Positions 35,565 through 44,837 of a stretch of DNA of 64,000 bases are shown in pieces. Origin of the DNA: JACQGD01 sp045628725 (GTDB lineage: Bacteria > Patescibacteriota > Saccharimonadia > Saccharimonadales > Saccharimonadaceae); contig JAZQPT010000101.1 of NCBI GenBank assembly GCA_045628725.1, forward strand, positions 1 through 64,000, written 5' to 3'. A model generated the notes under the pieces. It saw nothing but the letters and a program-made list of their open reading frames with translations. It was not told the origin of the DNA and did no database searches. The position numbers and the translations under genes were made by a program. Every line of letters begins with the position of its first letter. Position 1 is the first letter of the stretch.

Positions 35565-35891
35565 TTACCAGCTGCGCTGACGGAATGAACCGCCGTCACG
35601 ACTGTTACCGCCGCCATTTGAATCACGACGAGGTCGTTCTTCGCGTGGTCGGGCTAGGCTGACGTTGATTGCTCGTCCGTCAAGATCCTTACCATCAAGC
35701 TGATCTACAGCTTTCTGGTTGTCTTCGTCTTTTTCAAATTCGACGAAGCCAAAGCCCTTGCTGCGGCCACTTTCACGGTCAGTGATGACACGCGCACTAG
35801 CGACAGGACCGATAGTCTCAAAATGAGCCTTCAGAGTGTCGTCAGTTGTTGCGTATGCCAGGCTACCGATGAAAAGGTTTGTTTGTGCCAT
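35565..35891 (-). CDS. RRM-type RNA-binding protein
   Basis: A 108-aa protein with one RNA recognition motif (about 3-80): RNP2 LFIGSL and RNP1 KGFGFVEF are exact. The tail (about 82-108) is Arg/Gly/Ser-rich like cold-induced glycine-rich RBPs of cyanobacteria. Likely an RNA chaperone. No clear Shine-Dalgarno lies before the ATG, and the 150 nt upstream may be a long regulated leader. Confidence 0.93.
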   Translation of the reverse strand: MAQTNLFIGSLAYATTDDTLKAHFETIGPVASARVITDRESGRSKGFGFVEFEKDEDNQKAVDQLDGKDLDGRAINVSLARPREERPRRDSNGGGNSRDGGSFRQRSW

Positions 35892-36047
35892 GGGATGTAT
35901 TTTCTCTCTTGTTTAACTAATTCGTCAGATCGACCGTTACGAACATGTTAAAAAGAGAGATCCTAAGAGGAAGTCGCTTTTTACGTGCGTATGCTTCTGA
36001 ACGTTCTTATTTAAGCATACTTTTTATGAAAACACCAGCACTTGTGC

Positions 36048-36290
36048 TTACGATAATGTAATTCTAGCGATCGCCACCACTGCTAAAATACAAAAAACGA
36101 TATTCAAAAAAGCGGGCTGAAATACTTTTTTATACCAAGAGATGACCACTAATCCTAGTGATCCAACGAGGATAAGCCCATGATAAATGAGCGACTGGCC
36201 GTCGATAATGCCCAGCGATAGCAACCCGTAGCTACTTAGTACAAGTAGTACGCCGATCCAGCCGCTTGTTTCGAGAATTTTTTGGTTCAT
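36048..36290 (-). CDS. Small three-helix membrane protein (CBU_0592-like)
   Basis: An 80-aa protein with three transmembrane segments (about 10-28, 34-50, 58-76); WIGVLLVLSSYGLLSLG resembles the CBU_0592 domain found in small bacterial membrane proteins. Function unknown. TATACT lies 9 nt ahead of the ATG on its strand. Confidence 0.7.
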   Translation of the reverse strand: MNQKILETSGWIGVLLVLSSYGLLSLGIIDGQSLIYHGLILVGSLGLVVISWYKKVFQPAFLNIVFCILAVVAIARITLS

Positions 36291-36419
36291 ATTGTTTAAA
36301 GTATAGCAAGATTTTACTCATTTTAGGTTTGGTTTGGAGGTAATTTTTTTATGAATGAGGTATTTTCTTTTGCTTTCGTAAAAAAGAACAAGCAGCCTAC
36401 TACGCTCTTAACAAAAAGC

Positions 36420-36448
36420 TTGTACTAACCAAACATTTGTAGCATAAT
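36420..36448 (+). promoter_or_regulatory. Promoter of candidate ncRNA
   Basis: TTGTAC (36420-36425), 17 nt, CATAAT (36443-36448). The predicted start near 36455 coincides with the 5' arm of a long-range helix. Confidence 0.6.
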
Positions 36449-36454
36449 CATCTT

Positions 36455-36579
36455 AGAGCTGGTGCGCAAATTGGGGTAACCCGTTTGCGCTTGAAATAAA
36501 CATACAAAACAAACAGAAGTGCCCCGGGTGGGCGCGCAGCAGCTAGAAGATCCGTCCCTAGAAATAGGAGCGGATCTTT
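36455..36579 (+). ncRNA. Candidate structured small RNA upstream of tRNA-Ala
   Basis: About 125 nt with promoter, no ORF and a closing helix: AGCTGGTGCGC (36457-36467) pairs with GCGCAGCAGCT (36534-36544) with one mismatch. Inside, GCGCAAA...TTTGCGC around GGGGTAACCC can form a competing hairpin, so two exclusive folds are possible. It ends with a terminator-like stem, AAGATCCG...CGGATCTT (36547-36578). I do not recognise SRP, 6S, tmRNA or RNase P signatures. Confidence 0.5.
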
Positions 36580-36597
36580 GCTATTCTGGTGATACTC

Positions 36598-36673
36598 GGG
36601 GATATAGCTCAGCTGATAGAGTGCTTCCATGGCATGGAAGAAGTCGAGGGTTTGAGTCCCTCTATCTCCACCA
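36598..36673 (+). tRNA. tRNA-Ala (GGC)
   Basis: 76-nt cloverleaf: acceptor GGGGATA pairs with TATCTCC (one G-T), anticodon stem CTTCC/GGAAG around ATGGCAT with anticodon GGC, encoded CCA. The T-loop is TTTGAGT instead of the usual TTCGANT. Confidence 0.93.
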
Positions 36674-36740
36674 ATACGTCCCATCATCCACCTATATAGG
36701 TGGATTTTTATATTGACGCTGTTATAATACAATCAAGTTT

Positions 36741-38048
36741 ATGTTTAATGCCTTCAACGATAAATTCCGAAATTATGTCCAAAAAAAGATGGAAGGCTAC
36801 GTCGTTAGTTATTTCCAGGCACATCCAGAAGTAAAATTAGTTGTCGTGGCCGGCAGCATCGGCAAAACCAGCACCAAAACAGCACTTGCAACAATGCTCG
36901 GGCAGCGATACCGCGTGCGTATTCACGAGGGTAACCACAATACGCATATGAGCGCACCGCTGGCTATACTAGGCATTCCATACCCAGAGCATATCAAAAG
37001 CATCGGAGCATGGCGCGAAGTGTTTAAAGCGGCGCAGGCGCGAATACTGCAAGCACCCGACGTCGATATTGTCATTCAAGAAATCGGAGCCGATCATCCA
37101 GGCGATATCGTCCACTTCGGTACGTACCTGCGGCCAGATATTGCCGTTATTACAGCGGTAACGCCCGAACATATGGAATTCTTTAAAAGTATGGAAGCGG
37201 TTGCGCAGGAAGAACTAGCGGCGGCAAACTTTAGTAATCTAGCAATTATTAACCGCGACGATGTTGATGGGCAATACGCATCGTATTTAACAAATACTAA
37301 CGTCAATACCTACGGCACGAGCAATACGGCCGAGTACCATTTTATCGAAGATACCTTTTCGGTACACGACGGGCACGTTGGTCAATTTGCCGCTCCTGAA
37401 TTTGGCGGTCAAACAATCCCGGCAACAATAAAGGTATTGGGCGAACATAATCTACGCCCCGCTATCGCAGCCGCTGCCGTGGGCGTAAAATTCGGGCTAT
37501 CTGTCACCGAACTGTCAAATGGATTTGAGCAGATTCGTCCGATATATGGGCGAATGCGCTTGATTGAAGGCATTCGTAATAGTATGTTGATCGACGATAC
37601 CTACAATTCTAGCCCCGTCGCTACAGAGTCGGCAATCCAGACGTTTCACTCGCTTGACGCACCACAGCGAATCGTCATTTTAGGAACTATGAACGAGCTT
37701 GGTGATGCATCCCCGACAGAGCATCAAAAAATCGGTCGTATGTTCCGCCCAGATATCGTCGATTGGGTAGTGACCGTTGGTGAAGAAGCTGGCGAATATT
37801 TAGGTGCCGCTGCACGCGCTCAAGGCTGTCAGGTTAAAAGCTTTGAAAATGCGATACAGGCTGGCGGATTTGTTCGCGGAGTTTTACAGGAACGAGGCCT
37901 GGTTCTCGTAAAGGGTTCTCAGGACCGCGGCTACCTAGAGGAGTCAGTTAAAATACTCCTCAAACGCCCTCAAGAAGGCAATCTACTTGTCCGTCAATCG
38001 CCAGCGTGGCTGGCTCATAAAGAGCACTATTTCTCGACATTCTCGTAG
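36741..38048 (+). CDS. MurF-like Mur ligase
   Basis: A 435-aa ATP-dependent amide ligase resembling MurF (UDP-MurNAc-tripeptide:D-Ala-D-Ala ligase): P-loop GSIGKTSTK (about 38-46), EIGADHPGD, the HNLRPAIAAAAVG motif and DDTYNSSPVATESA (about 288-301), then domain 3. The usual N-terminal UDP-MurNAc-binding domain is reduced to about 30 residues, so the substrate may differ from classical MurF. TATAAT lies 12 nt before the ATG. Confidence 0.85.
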   Translation: MFNAFNDKFRNYVQKKMEGYVVSYFQAHPEVKLVVVAGSIGKTSTKTALATMLGQRYRVRIHEGNHNTHMSAPLAILGIPYPEHIKSIGAWREVFKAAQARILQAPDVDIVIQEIGADHPGDIVHFGTYLRPDIAVITAVTPEHMEFFKSMEAVAQEELAAANFSNLAIINRDDVDGQYASYLTNTNVNTYGTSNTAEYHFIEDTFSVHDGHVGQFAAPEFGGQTIPATIKVLGEHNLRPAIAAAAVGVKFGLSVTELSNGFEQIRPIYGRMRLIEGIRNSMLIDDTYNSSPVATESAIQTFHSLDAPQRIVILGTMNELGDASPTEHQKIGRMFRPDIVDWVVTVGEEAGEYLGAAARAQGCQVKSFENAIQAGGFVRGVLQERGLVLVKGSQDRGYLEESVKILLKRPQEGNLLVRQSPAWLAHKEHYFSTFS

Positions 38049-38085
38049 TTGAACCGTGATATAGTAACGTTAGGATAATACGCTT

Positions 38086-39180
38086 ATGGCAATAAAAAAA
38101 GAAAACAAGACACTCGATCAAGAAACCGCACCAATAACGAGCGATCCTAATCTAGAGGAGAAGCGACAGCAATTTCAACGCGCAGCCGAAAGTAACAAGC
38201 CGATGTCGGCATTAGTAGTATCCGCCAAGCATCACACGCCGCGTAAACGTACGTTGATTATTATCGTCGGAGCACTCCTCGTGTTGCTTGGGTCGGCGCT
38301 CGTTGCCTATACGTATTTTTTTTGGCAAAATAGCCCCGAAAAAATCGTAGCCGATGCACTGACGAACGCTGCATCGTCACGTTCAGCCACCTACACCTCG
38401 ACGATCAAATCAAAAAACGCCCCGATTGCGCAGATTAAAGGCCGTTACACCGATGGTAAAAGCGAGATGAACGGAGTAATCACTACGTCGCTACCGGGTA
38501 GCTTGGGGAAGATCGATGCGTCGGCTGTCGTCACTCAGCGTGACGTATACTTAAAGGTCTCAGATGCGACAGAACTCGTTAAGCAGACTGCGCCAGAATC
38601 ACAGCAGCATATCTTTGCGATCATTTTGTCGATGCTGCAAAAACAAATTGATAATAAATGGATACAGATGGCTACAAGTGACCTCGTTATCTTGGAGCCT
38701 GCAACAAAAGTAAGTGGGTGTAGCGCAGACGGCATAAAGCAGCTAACGACCAGTCAGCCGCTGCGTATGGCAGTCATTCGTACGTATCTCGATAATCCAT
38801 TCCTGACGATCGTCGAATCTGGTACTCAGGGTATGATCGGGACGTATCAGATTAGTATTGAGCGCAGCATCCTCGATAAATTCCTTGACGCTGTACAAAC
38901 AACCGACGCAACAAAAGCATTGGTGGCAGGGTGCGACGCAGAAATCAGCAAACTAAAAAACGGTAATATTAGCAATGTTCGTGTCGAGTTAGTGATAGAC
39001 AAGATCAGCCGCACAATATCACAGGCAGATATATCACTTAGCGGTAAATCGCCACTAGATGTTTCTATTACGCCGCTGTTTAACCAGTCGGTGACTGTAA
39101 AAGAGCCAACGGCTGACGTGAAGTTTCGTGACATCGAAAGCAGGCTATACGGCGCATACACTGGCCTGCAGCCAAACTAG
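38086..39180 (+). CDS. Membrane-anchored extracytoplasmic protein, unknown
   Basis: A 364-aa protein with a 60-residue charged cytoplasmic part, one transmembrane helix (about 64-85) and an outer domain rich in Ser/Thr that contains two Cys (SGCSAD, AGCDAE). The pattern EKIVADALTNAASSRSATYT resembles LppX/LolA-like lipoprotein domains of Actinobacteria only weakly. GATAAT ends 6 nt before the ATG; leaderless candidate. Confidence 0.65.
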   Translation: MAIKKENKTLDQETAPITSDPNLEEKRQQFQRAAESNKPMSALVVSAKHHTPRKRTLIIIVGALLVLLGSALVAYTYFFWQNSPEKIVADALTNAASSRSATYTSTIKSKNAPIAQIKGRYTDGKSEMNGVITTSLPGSLGKIDASAVVTQRDVYLKVSDATELVKQTAPESQQHIFAIILSMLQKQIDNKWIQMATSDLVILEPATKVSGCSADGIKQLTTSQPLRMAVIRTYLDNPFLTIVESGTQGMIGTYQISIERSILDKFLDAVQTTDATKALVAGCDAEISKLKNGNISNVRVELVIDKISRTISQADISLSGKSPLDVSITPLFNQSVTVKEPTADVKFRDIESRLYGAYTGLQPN

Positions 39181-39236
39181 GGTAGATGTTGCATTCAAGG
39201 GGTCACTTCGCTCAGCTGTAATGCTATAATAGGCAT

Positions 39237-41726
39237 ATGAAGCGCTATAACCCGACCGATATTGAGCAAAAATGGCAACAAAAATGGGAAGACGACGGAA
39301 CCTATGTTGTCGACCTAGACGATACTACCCGTCCGAAATATCTCGGATTTAGTATGCTGCCTGGCATTACGGGTGCCGGAATTCATATCGGACACGGACG
39401 CACGTTCCAGTTTAGTGATATCAAGGTCCGCGCCAAGCGTCAGCAAGGATTTAACGCCTATCATCCTATCGGTTGGGATAGCTTTGGGTTGCCCGTCGAG
39501 AACTACGCTATCAAACTCGGCAAAAAGCCACGCGATGCACACGACGAAGCCAAGCAGAATTTCATCAAGCAGCTGAAGCGTCTGGGTTATAGCTACGACT
39601 GGACAAAAGAAATCAGTACCGCCGACCCTGAATACTACAAATGGACACAGTGGATATTCACGCAGTTATACAAAAACGATCTAGCCTATCAAAAAGAATC
39701 TCCGCAGTGGTGGTGCGAGCATGACCAGACAGTCCTCGCTAATGAACAAGTCGAAGGCGGCAAATGTTGGCGCTGTGGTAATCCAGTAGTCAAAAAGAAC
39801 CTCAAGCAGTGGTTCTTCAAAATCACGGCCTATGCAGACGAAATGCTCGAAGCGACCGACGCTTTGGACTGGACTGACATGGTCAAAACCATGCAAAAGA
39901 ACTGGATCGGCAAATCACAGGGTGCAGAAATTGAATTTAGTATCGACGGTCATGACGACGTGATAACCGTCTTTTCGACTCGCCCTGATACACTATTTGG
40001 CGCAACGTTCCTCGTTCTAGCGCCAGAGCACGAACTTGCTACAAAGATTGCGGTCGGACCAGCAAAAGAACGTGTGGCTGCCTATATCGCCGAATCTACC
40101 CGCAAATCAGAAATCGAGCGCATGAACGAAACTCGCGACAAAACAGGTGTATTTACTGGCAGCTATGCCATCAATCCAGCTACCGGCGAAAAGATCCCCA
40201 TCTGGCTAGCAGATTATGTATTAGCAGGCTACGGTACTGGTGCCATCATGGCCGTTCCAGCACATGACGAACGCGACCATGCGTTTGCAACAAAATTTGG
40301 CTTGCCAATTATCGAAGTTATCGAAACCCCCGAAGCAGAAACGGGTGAATATCACGGCGAAGGTCCACTCGTAAATAGCGGCCGCTTTAACGGAATGGAC
40401 AGTAGCGAAGCTCGTGAAGAAGTTGTCGCTTGGTTAGAAGAACAAGGTACGGGCCGCACAAAAACCACCTTTAAAATGCGTGACTGGCTGATTAGTCGTC
40501 AACGCTATTGGGGCGCGCCTATCCCTATTGTGCATGTCGACGGTCACGGTGCGATGCCGATTCCTGACAGCCAGCTACCTGTGATATTGCCGGACGTAGA
40601 CGACTACACGCCTAAGGGCGGGGCAACATCAGTACTTGCGAGTGTCGAAGATTGGGTTCATGTCTGGTTCAATCTTGATACGGGCGAGACTGTTCCTTAC
40701 TCTGCCGGCAAACCCGATGGCGACCAGTGGAAAGAAGGCCACCGCGAGACTGACACGCTAGACGGCTATGCATGTAGTAGCTGGTATTTCCTGCGCTACA
40801 TCGATCCATTCAACACTGAACAAGCGTGGGACCCTGAAAAAGCAAAGCATTGGCAGCCGGTTGATTTTTATAACGGCGGCGACCATGCGGTTGCGCACCT
40901 GCTATATTCGCGATTCTGGATGCGGTTCTTCTACAAACAAGGCCTTGTACCAACTCCCGAACCATTCAAGCGCATGATGTACAACGCCTATATTATGGCG
41001 CCCGACGGTACAAAGATGAGCAAATCTAAGGGTAATACTATTGACCCGCTCGAAATTATGAACAGTGGCTACGGAGCGGACAGCTTGCGTGTGTATGAAA
41101 TGTTTATTGCACCATATGATATTGACGCACCATGGGACACACGCGGCGTACCGGGCACCTATCGGTTCCTCAATCGTATCTGGAATCTCGTGCAAGAATA
41201 TATCGAAGCAGATACGACCGTTCAGGACGATAAACAGGCAAGGGAAGTGTTAACTATCGCCCATAAAACCACCAAAAAGGTGACGGCTGATATCGAAGAC
41301 GATAAGTTTAATACCGCTGTATCAACAATGATGGAATCAGTGAATGGGTATTATAAAATCAAAGAATCAACCGGCGTCACAAAGACGGACGCCTGGCAAT
41401 TTGCTATTGAGAGTTTACTGCAGGTGCTTGCGCCGTTTGCTCCGCATATTACCGAAGAGCTATGGGCTGACTTAGGTCATAGCGACACAATTCACCGCGA
41501 TCACTGGCCGAAGTGGGACGACTCCTACTTAGTGTCGGACATGATGACGATTATCGTACAAGTAAATGGCAAACTACGTGCCAAATTAGAGCTTGCTGCT
41601 GACGAAACAGCTGACGACGTCAAATCTCAGGCACTTGCGGCCGAAAACGTCGCTAAATTCCTAGACGGTGCAGTGCCAAAAAAGGTCATTTATATTCCTG
41701 GCAAGATTGTAAATATAGTCGTATAG
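39237..41726 (+). CDS. leuS: Leucyl-tRNA synthetase
   Basis: An 829-aa class I synthetase charging tRNA-Leu. GIHIGHGRTF gives the HIGH motif (about residue 45), the zinc-binding insert keeps CWRCG, the CP1 editing domain spans about 220-410 with TFGATFLVLAPEHEL-type sequence, and KMSKSKGN (about 593) is the ATP loop. Length is normal (800-870). TATAAT (39225-39230) ends 6 nt before the ATG with no Shine-Dalgarno: an essential gene with a predicted leaderless mRNA. Confidence 0.96.
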   Translation: MKRYNPTDIEQKWQQKWEDDGTYVVDLDDTTRPKYLGFSMLPGITGAGIHIGHGRTFQFSDIKVRAKRQQGFNAYHPIGWDSFGLPVENYAIKLGKKPRDAHDEAKQNFIKQLKRLGYSYDWTKEISTADPEYYKWTQWIFTQLYKNDLAYQKESPQWWCEHDQTVLANEQVEGGKCWRCGNPVVKKNLKQWFFKITAYADEMLEATDALDWTDMVKTMQKNWIGKSQGAEIEFSIDGHDDVITVFSTRPDTLFGATFLVLAPEHELATKIAVGPAKERVAAYIAESTRKSEIERMNETRDKTGVFTGSYAINPATGEKIPIWLADYVLAGYGTGAIMAVPAHDERDHAFATKFGLPIIEVIETPEAETGEYHGEGPLVNSGRFNGMDSSEAREEVVAWLEEQGTGRTKTTFKMRDWLISRQRYWGAPIPIVHVDGHGAMPIPDSQLPVILPDVDDYTPKGGATSVLASVEDWVHVWFNLDTGETVPYSAGKPDGDQWKEGHRETDTLDGYACSSWYFLRYIDPFNTEQAWDPEKAKHWQPVDFYNGGDHAVAHLLYSRFWMRFFYKQGLVPTPEPFKRMMYNAYIMAPDGTKMSKSKGNTIDPLEIMNSGYGADSLRVYEMFIAPYDIDAPWDTRGVPGTYRFLNRIWNLVQEYIEADTTVQDDKQAREVLTIAHKTTKKVTADIEDDKFNTAVSTMMESVNGYYKIKESTGVTKTDAWQFAIESLLQVLAPFAPHITEELWADLGHSDTIHRDHWPKWDDSYLVSDMMTIIVQVNGKLRAKLELAADETADDVKSQALAAENVAKFLDGAVPKKVIYIPGKIVNIVV

Positions 41727-41734
41727 AAATGAAC

Positions 41735-41766
41735 AATCCCTTATTCGAAATAACGAATAAGGGATT
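41735..41766. terminator. Perfect 13-bp inverted repeat after leuS
   Basis: AATCCCTTATTCG, 6-nt loop, CGAATAAGGGATT. There is no T-run, but its place just after leuS and before a convergent gene points to termination in both directions. Confidence 0.65.
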
Positions 41767-41785
41767 GAACCTGACGATAGTGAGA

Positions 41786-42112
41786 TCATGATTGATGCGT
41801 TGTCCTTCTTGAAGCGGGGCTGCTTTCGCGGCGGCACGACCTGATGAAGTCCAGGTATCCAATCGCTACGCCCAAAATGACGCTGATGAATCCGGAGATC
41901 ATGAGATTGCGGGTCTCGTCGGTAGACAGGTGACTGCCTTCGCCGACGCTTGCCAGGACGAACACGCAGCTTCCAATAGAGGCGAGAACGATGCAGGTCG
42001 TCCGTATCTTGTCATGGTTCGCGAGGAGCGATCCGAAGATACTGACGCCGATCATTACGCCCAGAGCGAATAAACTAGTCATCACAATCCTAACGTAGGT
42101 TCGATACGACAT
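41786..42112 (-). CDS. Small membrane protein of unknown function
   Basis: A 108-aa protein with three hydrophobic segments (about 8-30, 37-55, 68-86) and an Arg/Ser-rich tail. Base composition is visibly richer in G+C than its neighbours, suggesting recent arrival. On its strand TATAAT lies about 27 nt ahead of the ATG. No family recognised. Confidence 0.55.
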   Translation of the reverse strand: MSYRTYVRIVMTSLFALGVMIGVSIFGSLLANHDKIRTTCIVLASIGSCVFVLASVGEGSHLSTDETRNLMISGFISVILGVAIGYLDFIRSCRRESSPASRRTTHQS

Positions 42113-42175
42113 TCGTGGATTTCACGAGTCGATATCCAGATTATAGCACTTATGCTATAAAATGTCAATATACAC

Positions 42176-42204
42176 TTGAGATTATCACTCAAACTTGGTA
42201 TACT
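42176..42204 (+). promoter_or_regulatory. Promoter of rpmF-nusB-rnc operon
   Basis: TTGAGA (42176-42181), 17 nt, TATACT (42199-42204), about 45 nt before the rpmF start. Confidence 0.7.
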
Positions 42205-42248
42205 AGCTACTAGTTTTATTATAAACCCTATAAAAGGAGAACTTTACC

Positions 42249-42398
42249 ATGGGACAACCAAAGAAACAGAGTAGCCCTCGCAAAACAGGCATGCGCCGAA
42301 GCCACCTACTACTTAAACTCGCTCGTCGCGTTAACGGATCATCACCGATCAAAGTTCGCACAACAAAGCGCGAAACTGGCAAAAAACTCGCTAAGTAG
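42249..42398 (+). CDS. rpmF: 50S ribosomal protein bL32
   Basis: A 49-aa basic protein: MGQPKKQSSPRKTGMRRSH is the bL32 start (P-K-(K/R)-x-S-x-x-(R/K)-x-x-MRRSH). It lacks the zinc-binding cysteines, as in the C-minus form of bL32. AAAAGGAG precedes the ATG, and nusB follows 51 nt later. The gene is easily missed because of its length. Confidence 0.88.
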   Translation: MGQPKKQSSPRKTGMRRSHLLLKLARRVNGSSPIKVRTTKRETGKKLAK

Positions 42399-42449
42399 TT
42401 ATACTTAAAACTAATAACCAACAACAGAACCAGAAAGAACCTACCATAT

Positions 42450-42908
42450 ATGGCATCCAATCGTCACCTAGGAAGAATCGTCGCGCTACAAAGCCTGTAC
42501 GAATACGAATTTCGCACCCAGGCAGAAGACACGACGGTTACTGTTGCCGAAATTTTGGAACGTAATTTAGGGCGTTACCAAGAAGAAATCGATGACATTG
42601 CATTTGTCAGTGACCTCGTTAGTGGTGTGCTGGACAATCAGGAAGAACTGGACGGACATATTCGTCCACTGGCGCCAGAATGGCCATTAGAGCAGATTGC
42701 ACGGGTAGACCGCAGTATTTTGCGACTTGGTCTATATGAACTACTCCATAAGGCCGAGCAGGTTCCACCAAAAGTTGCTATTAACGAAGCCGTAGAGCTT
42801 GCGAAGGCATTTGGTTCTGACAATTCAAGCAAATTCATTAATGGAGTTCTTGGAACTGCATTTCGAACGCTTGTGGAGGGAATGAAAGATGCCCGCACCG
42901 AAGTTTAA
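42450..42908 (+). CDS. nusB: Transcription antitermination factor NusB
   Basis: A 152-aa all-helical protein; with NusE it binds boxA RNA and supports rRNA transcription. Start ASNRHLGRIVALQSLYEYEF and the C-terminal half (ARVDRSILRLGLYELL, then PPKVAINEAVELAKAFG and SSKFINGVLG) are conserved. It overlaps the next gene by 20 nt. Confidence 0.94.
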   Translation: MASNRHLGRIVALQSLYEYEFRTQAEDTTVTVAEILERNLGRYQEEIDDIAFVSDLVSGVLDNQEELDGHIRPLAPEWPLEQIARVDRSILRLGLYELLHKAEQVPPKVAINEAVELAKAFGSDNSSKFINGVLGTAFRTLVEGMKDARTEV

Positions 42909-43383
42909 TAAATTCAAGCAGTATTTTAACAAACGCAAACCGTCTATCCAAGAAATCGTTCGTGAGCCAACAGCAGGTGGTATTGTTTTTCGTCGTGACG
43001 CAAAAAGTGCTGTAGAAATTCTTTTGATTCAAGACAGCAAAGATCGCTGGACTATTCCAAAAGGTCACATCGAAGAGGGTGAGACTGCTCAGCAGACTGC
43101 TAAGCGCGAAATAAGCGAAGAAGCAGGCCTCAAAGAGATGGACGTATTATCATGGCTTGGCAAAATTCACTTTCGCTACCGCCGTGTTGATAAACTAGTA
43201 TTAATGACGACGCAAATCTACCTTGTAAAAGCACTAGGCGATACAAACGACGTCACTAAAGAAGAGTGGATGAACGACATTAAATGGTTCAAATTCCATG
43301 ATGCGCTTGATGTCATTGAATACGAAGATATTGGCAAACTAATGTTATTAGCTATGAAAAAAATAAGACAGGAAAACCTATAG
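42889..43383 (+). CDS. Nudix hydrolase
   Basis: A 164-aa Nudix protein with an intact box GHIEEGETAQQTAKREISEE followed by AGL (about 61-83). A 25-residue basic N-terminal extension (KFNKFKQYFNKRKPS) precedes the fold and may bind nucleic acid. Substrate could be Ap4A, oxidised nucleotides or 5'-ends of RNA. It sits in an operon between nusB and rnc and ends directly before the rnc ATG. Confidence 0.9.
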   Translation: MPAPKFNKFKQYFNKRKPSIQEIVREPTAGGIVFRRDAKSAVEILLIQDSKDRWTIPKGHIEEGETAQQTAKREISEEAGLKEMDVLSWLGKIHFRYRRVDKLVLMTTQIYLVKALGDTNDVTKEEWMNDIKWFKFHDALDVIEYEDIGKLMLLAMKKIRQENL

Positions 43384-44100
43384 ATGAGCGGTATGCAAAT
43401 TGCGCCATACCAAGATTTCGCTCGTGACGTTTTGGGATTTGAGTTCAAAGATATTGATTTACTGGTGACGGCGCTAACGCACCGTAGCTATGTTAATGAA
43501 CATAAAAAGAGCGTGAGCGCACACAACGAGCGACTCGAATTTCTAGGTGATGCCGTTCTAGAACTGTCAGTGACGGATTATTTATTCAATAATCACGACG
43601 AACCAGAAGGAATTTTGACGAGCTGGCGTTCATCACTCGTGCGAACCGAAAGTATCGGTGAGGCCGGCGATAAATTAGGCTACGAATCGCTATTACGTAT
43701 GAGTCGCGGCGAAAAGAATGGCAGTCAGCGTGCGCGCCAGCAGATTCTAGCGAATGCATTCGAAGCAGTTATCGGTGCGATTTACCTCGAACGGGGTTAC
43801 GCTGATGCGGATGAATTTATCAAAAAACATATCCTTAGCAAGCTTGAGAATATCCTAGAAAGCGGTAGCTGGCGCGATCCTAAGTCTCATTTACAGGAAG
43901 TGTCGCAGCGAATTGACGGCTACACGCCTTCGTACCGAGTGCTAGAAGAAGTCGGTCCTGATCATGATAAGGTCTTTACGCTTGGTGTCTTTGTTGGCGA
44001 CAAGATGATGGGCAAGGGAAGTGGACCAAGTAAGCAGCATGCGCAGCAAGAGGCAGCTAAGGCGGCTTTGATCGCTTACGAAGCGGCTAAAAAGAAATAG
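43384..44100 (+). CDS. rnc: Ribonuclease III
   Basis: A 238-aa double-strand RNA endonuclease: catalytic ERLEFLGDAVLEL (about 48-60) with the second acidic site in the EAVIGAIYLE segment, then a dsRNA-binding domain (about 160-235, ending KQHAQQEAAKAAL). Processes rRNA precursors. It is the last gene of the rpmF-nusB-Nudix-rnc run. Confidence 0.95.
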   Translation: MSGMQIAPYQDFARDVLGFEFKDIDLLVTALTHRSYVNEHKKSVSAHNERLEFLGDAVLELSVTDYLFNNHDEPEGILTSWRSSLVRTESIGEAGDKLGYESLLRMSRGEKNGSQRARQQILANAFEAVIGAIYLERGYADADEFIKKHILSKLENILESGSWRDPKSHLQEVSQRIDGYTPSYRVLEEVGPDHDKVFTLGVFVGDKMMGKGSGPSKQHAQQEAAKAALIAYEAAKKK

Positions 44101-44283
44101 TTAGTTATAACGGCAATCCGCTCAACTTTAGCGGCGTCCGCAGATGTTGCGAGAGATGATGATCATCTGATTCACGTTCAAAAAAACGGCGTACGAATCA
44201 TCGATAGTGACGACTGGTAACCTATGGATGACTAACTAAGGGCTCTCACTGCGAGAGTCGGTAGTTTTATCAGTAGCAACAGA

Positions 44284-44312
44284 TTGACACCACGGTAAAA
44301 ACAGTGTACACT
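44284..44312 (+). promoter_or_regulatory. rpsP promoter
   Basis: TTGACA (44284-44289), 17 nt, TACACT (44307-44312), about 45 nt of leader before the AAGGAAG ribosome binding site. Confidence 0.75.
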
Positions 44313-44364
44313 TGTTCGAGAACTAAATAAAAGTCTAAAAAGTTTATAAGGAAGTTTAATTTAT

Positions 44365-44718
44365 ATGCTCGCAATCCGTTTGCAACGTGTTGGCCGTAAA
44401 GGCTACCCAGTATACCGCATCGCTGTTCAAGAGGCTCAGCGTCATCCATCTAGTGGCCGTGTGGTTGCTTATGTTGGTACATACAACCCTCACACCAAAG
44501 ATTCTAACGTACAGGTAGAAGTCGCTCAGAAATACCTCGACAATGGCGCACAGCCATCACCTCGTGTCGTAAAACTACTCAAAGATGCAGGTGTTAATCT
44601 CCCTAGCTGGGTAAAAGAAGCAACAACAAACAAGCAGAAGACAATTCGTCATTCTGATAAGCTTCGCAAAAACCAGCCAAAGGAAGAAGCTCCGGTTGAA
44701 GAACCAGCAGAAGCCTAA
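44365..44718 (+). CDS. rpsP: 30S ribosomal protein bS16
   Basis: A 117-aa protein with the family start MLAIRLQRVGRKGYPVYRIAV, DGRVVAYVGTYNP-like VVAYVGTYNPH and a C-terminal extension rich in Lys, Glu, Pro and Ala (about 85-117), longer than the 80-90 aa core. A strong terminator follows, so it is not in one transcript with khpA here. Confidence 0.95.
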   Translation: MLAIRLQRVGRKGYPVYRIAVQEAQRHPSSGRVVAYVGTYNPHTKDSNVQVEVAQKYLDNGAQPSPRVVKLLKDAGVNLPSWVKEATTNKQKTIRHSDKLRKNQPKEEAPVEEPAEA

Positions 44719-44730
44719 AGCTGTCCGCAC

Positions 44731-44761
44731 AAAAAAACACCCCCGCTCGGGGGTGTTTTTT
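44731..44761 (+). terminator. Strong rho-independent terminator after rpsP
   Basis: AAAAAACACCCCC-GCTC-GGGGGTGTTTTTT: symmetrical stem with flanking A and T runs. Confidence 0.92.
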
Positions 44762-44837
44762 ATATACGGACGTTTGTAAATATCTCAAGATATGCGATGT
44801 CCCCGCGGTAATGTAGTATCACCGCGGATGTTGGAGG

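Noticed and set aside
44101..44221. About 40 open codons directly after the rnc stop, in the same frame
   Set aside because: No start codon with a ribosome binding site and no family match; probably chance, though a decayed extension cannot be excluded.
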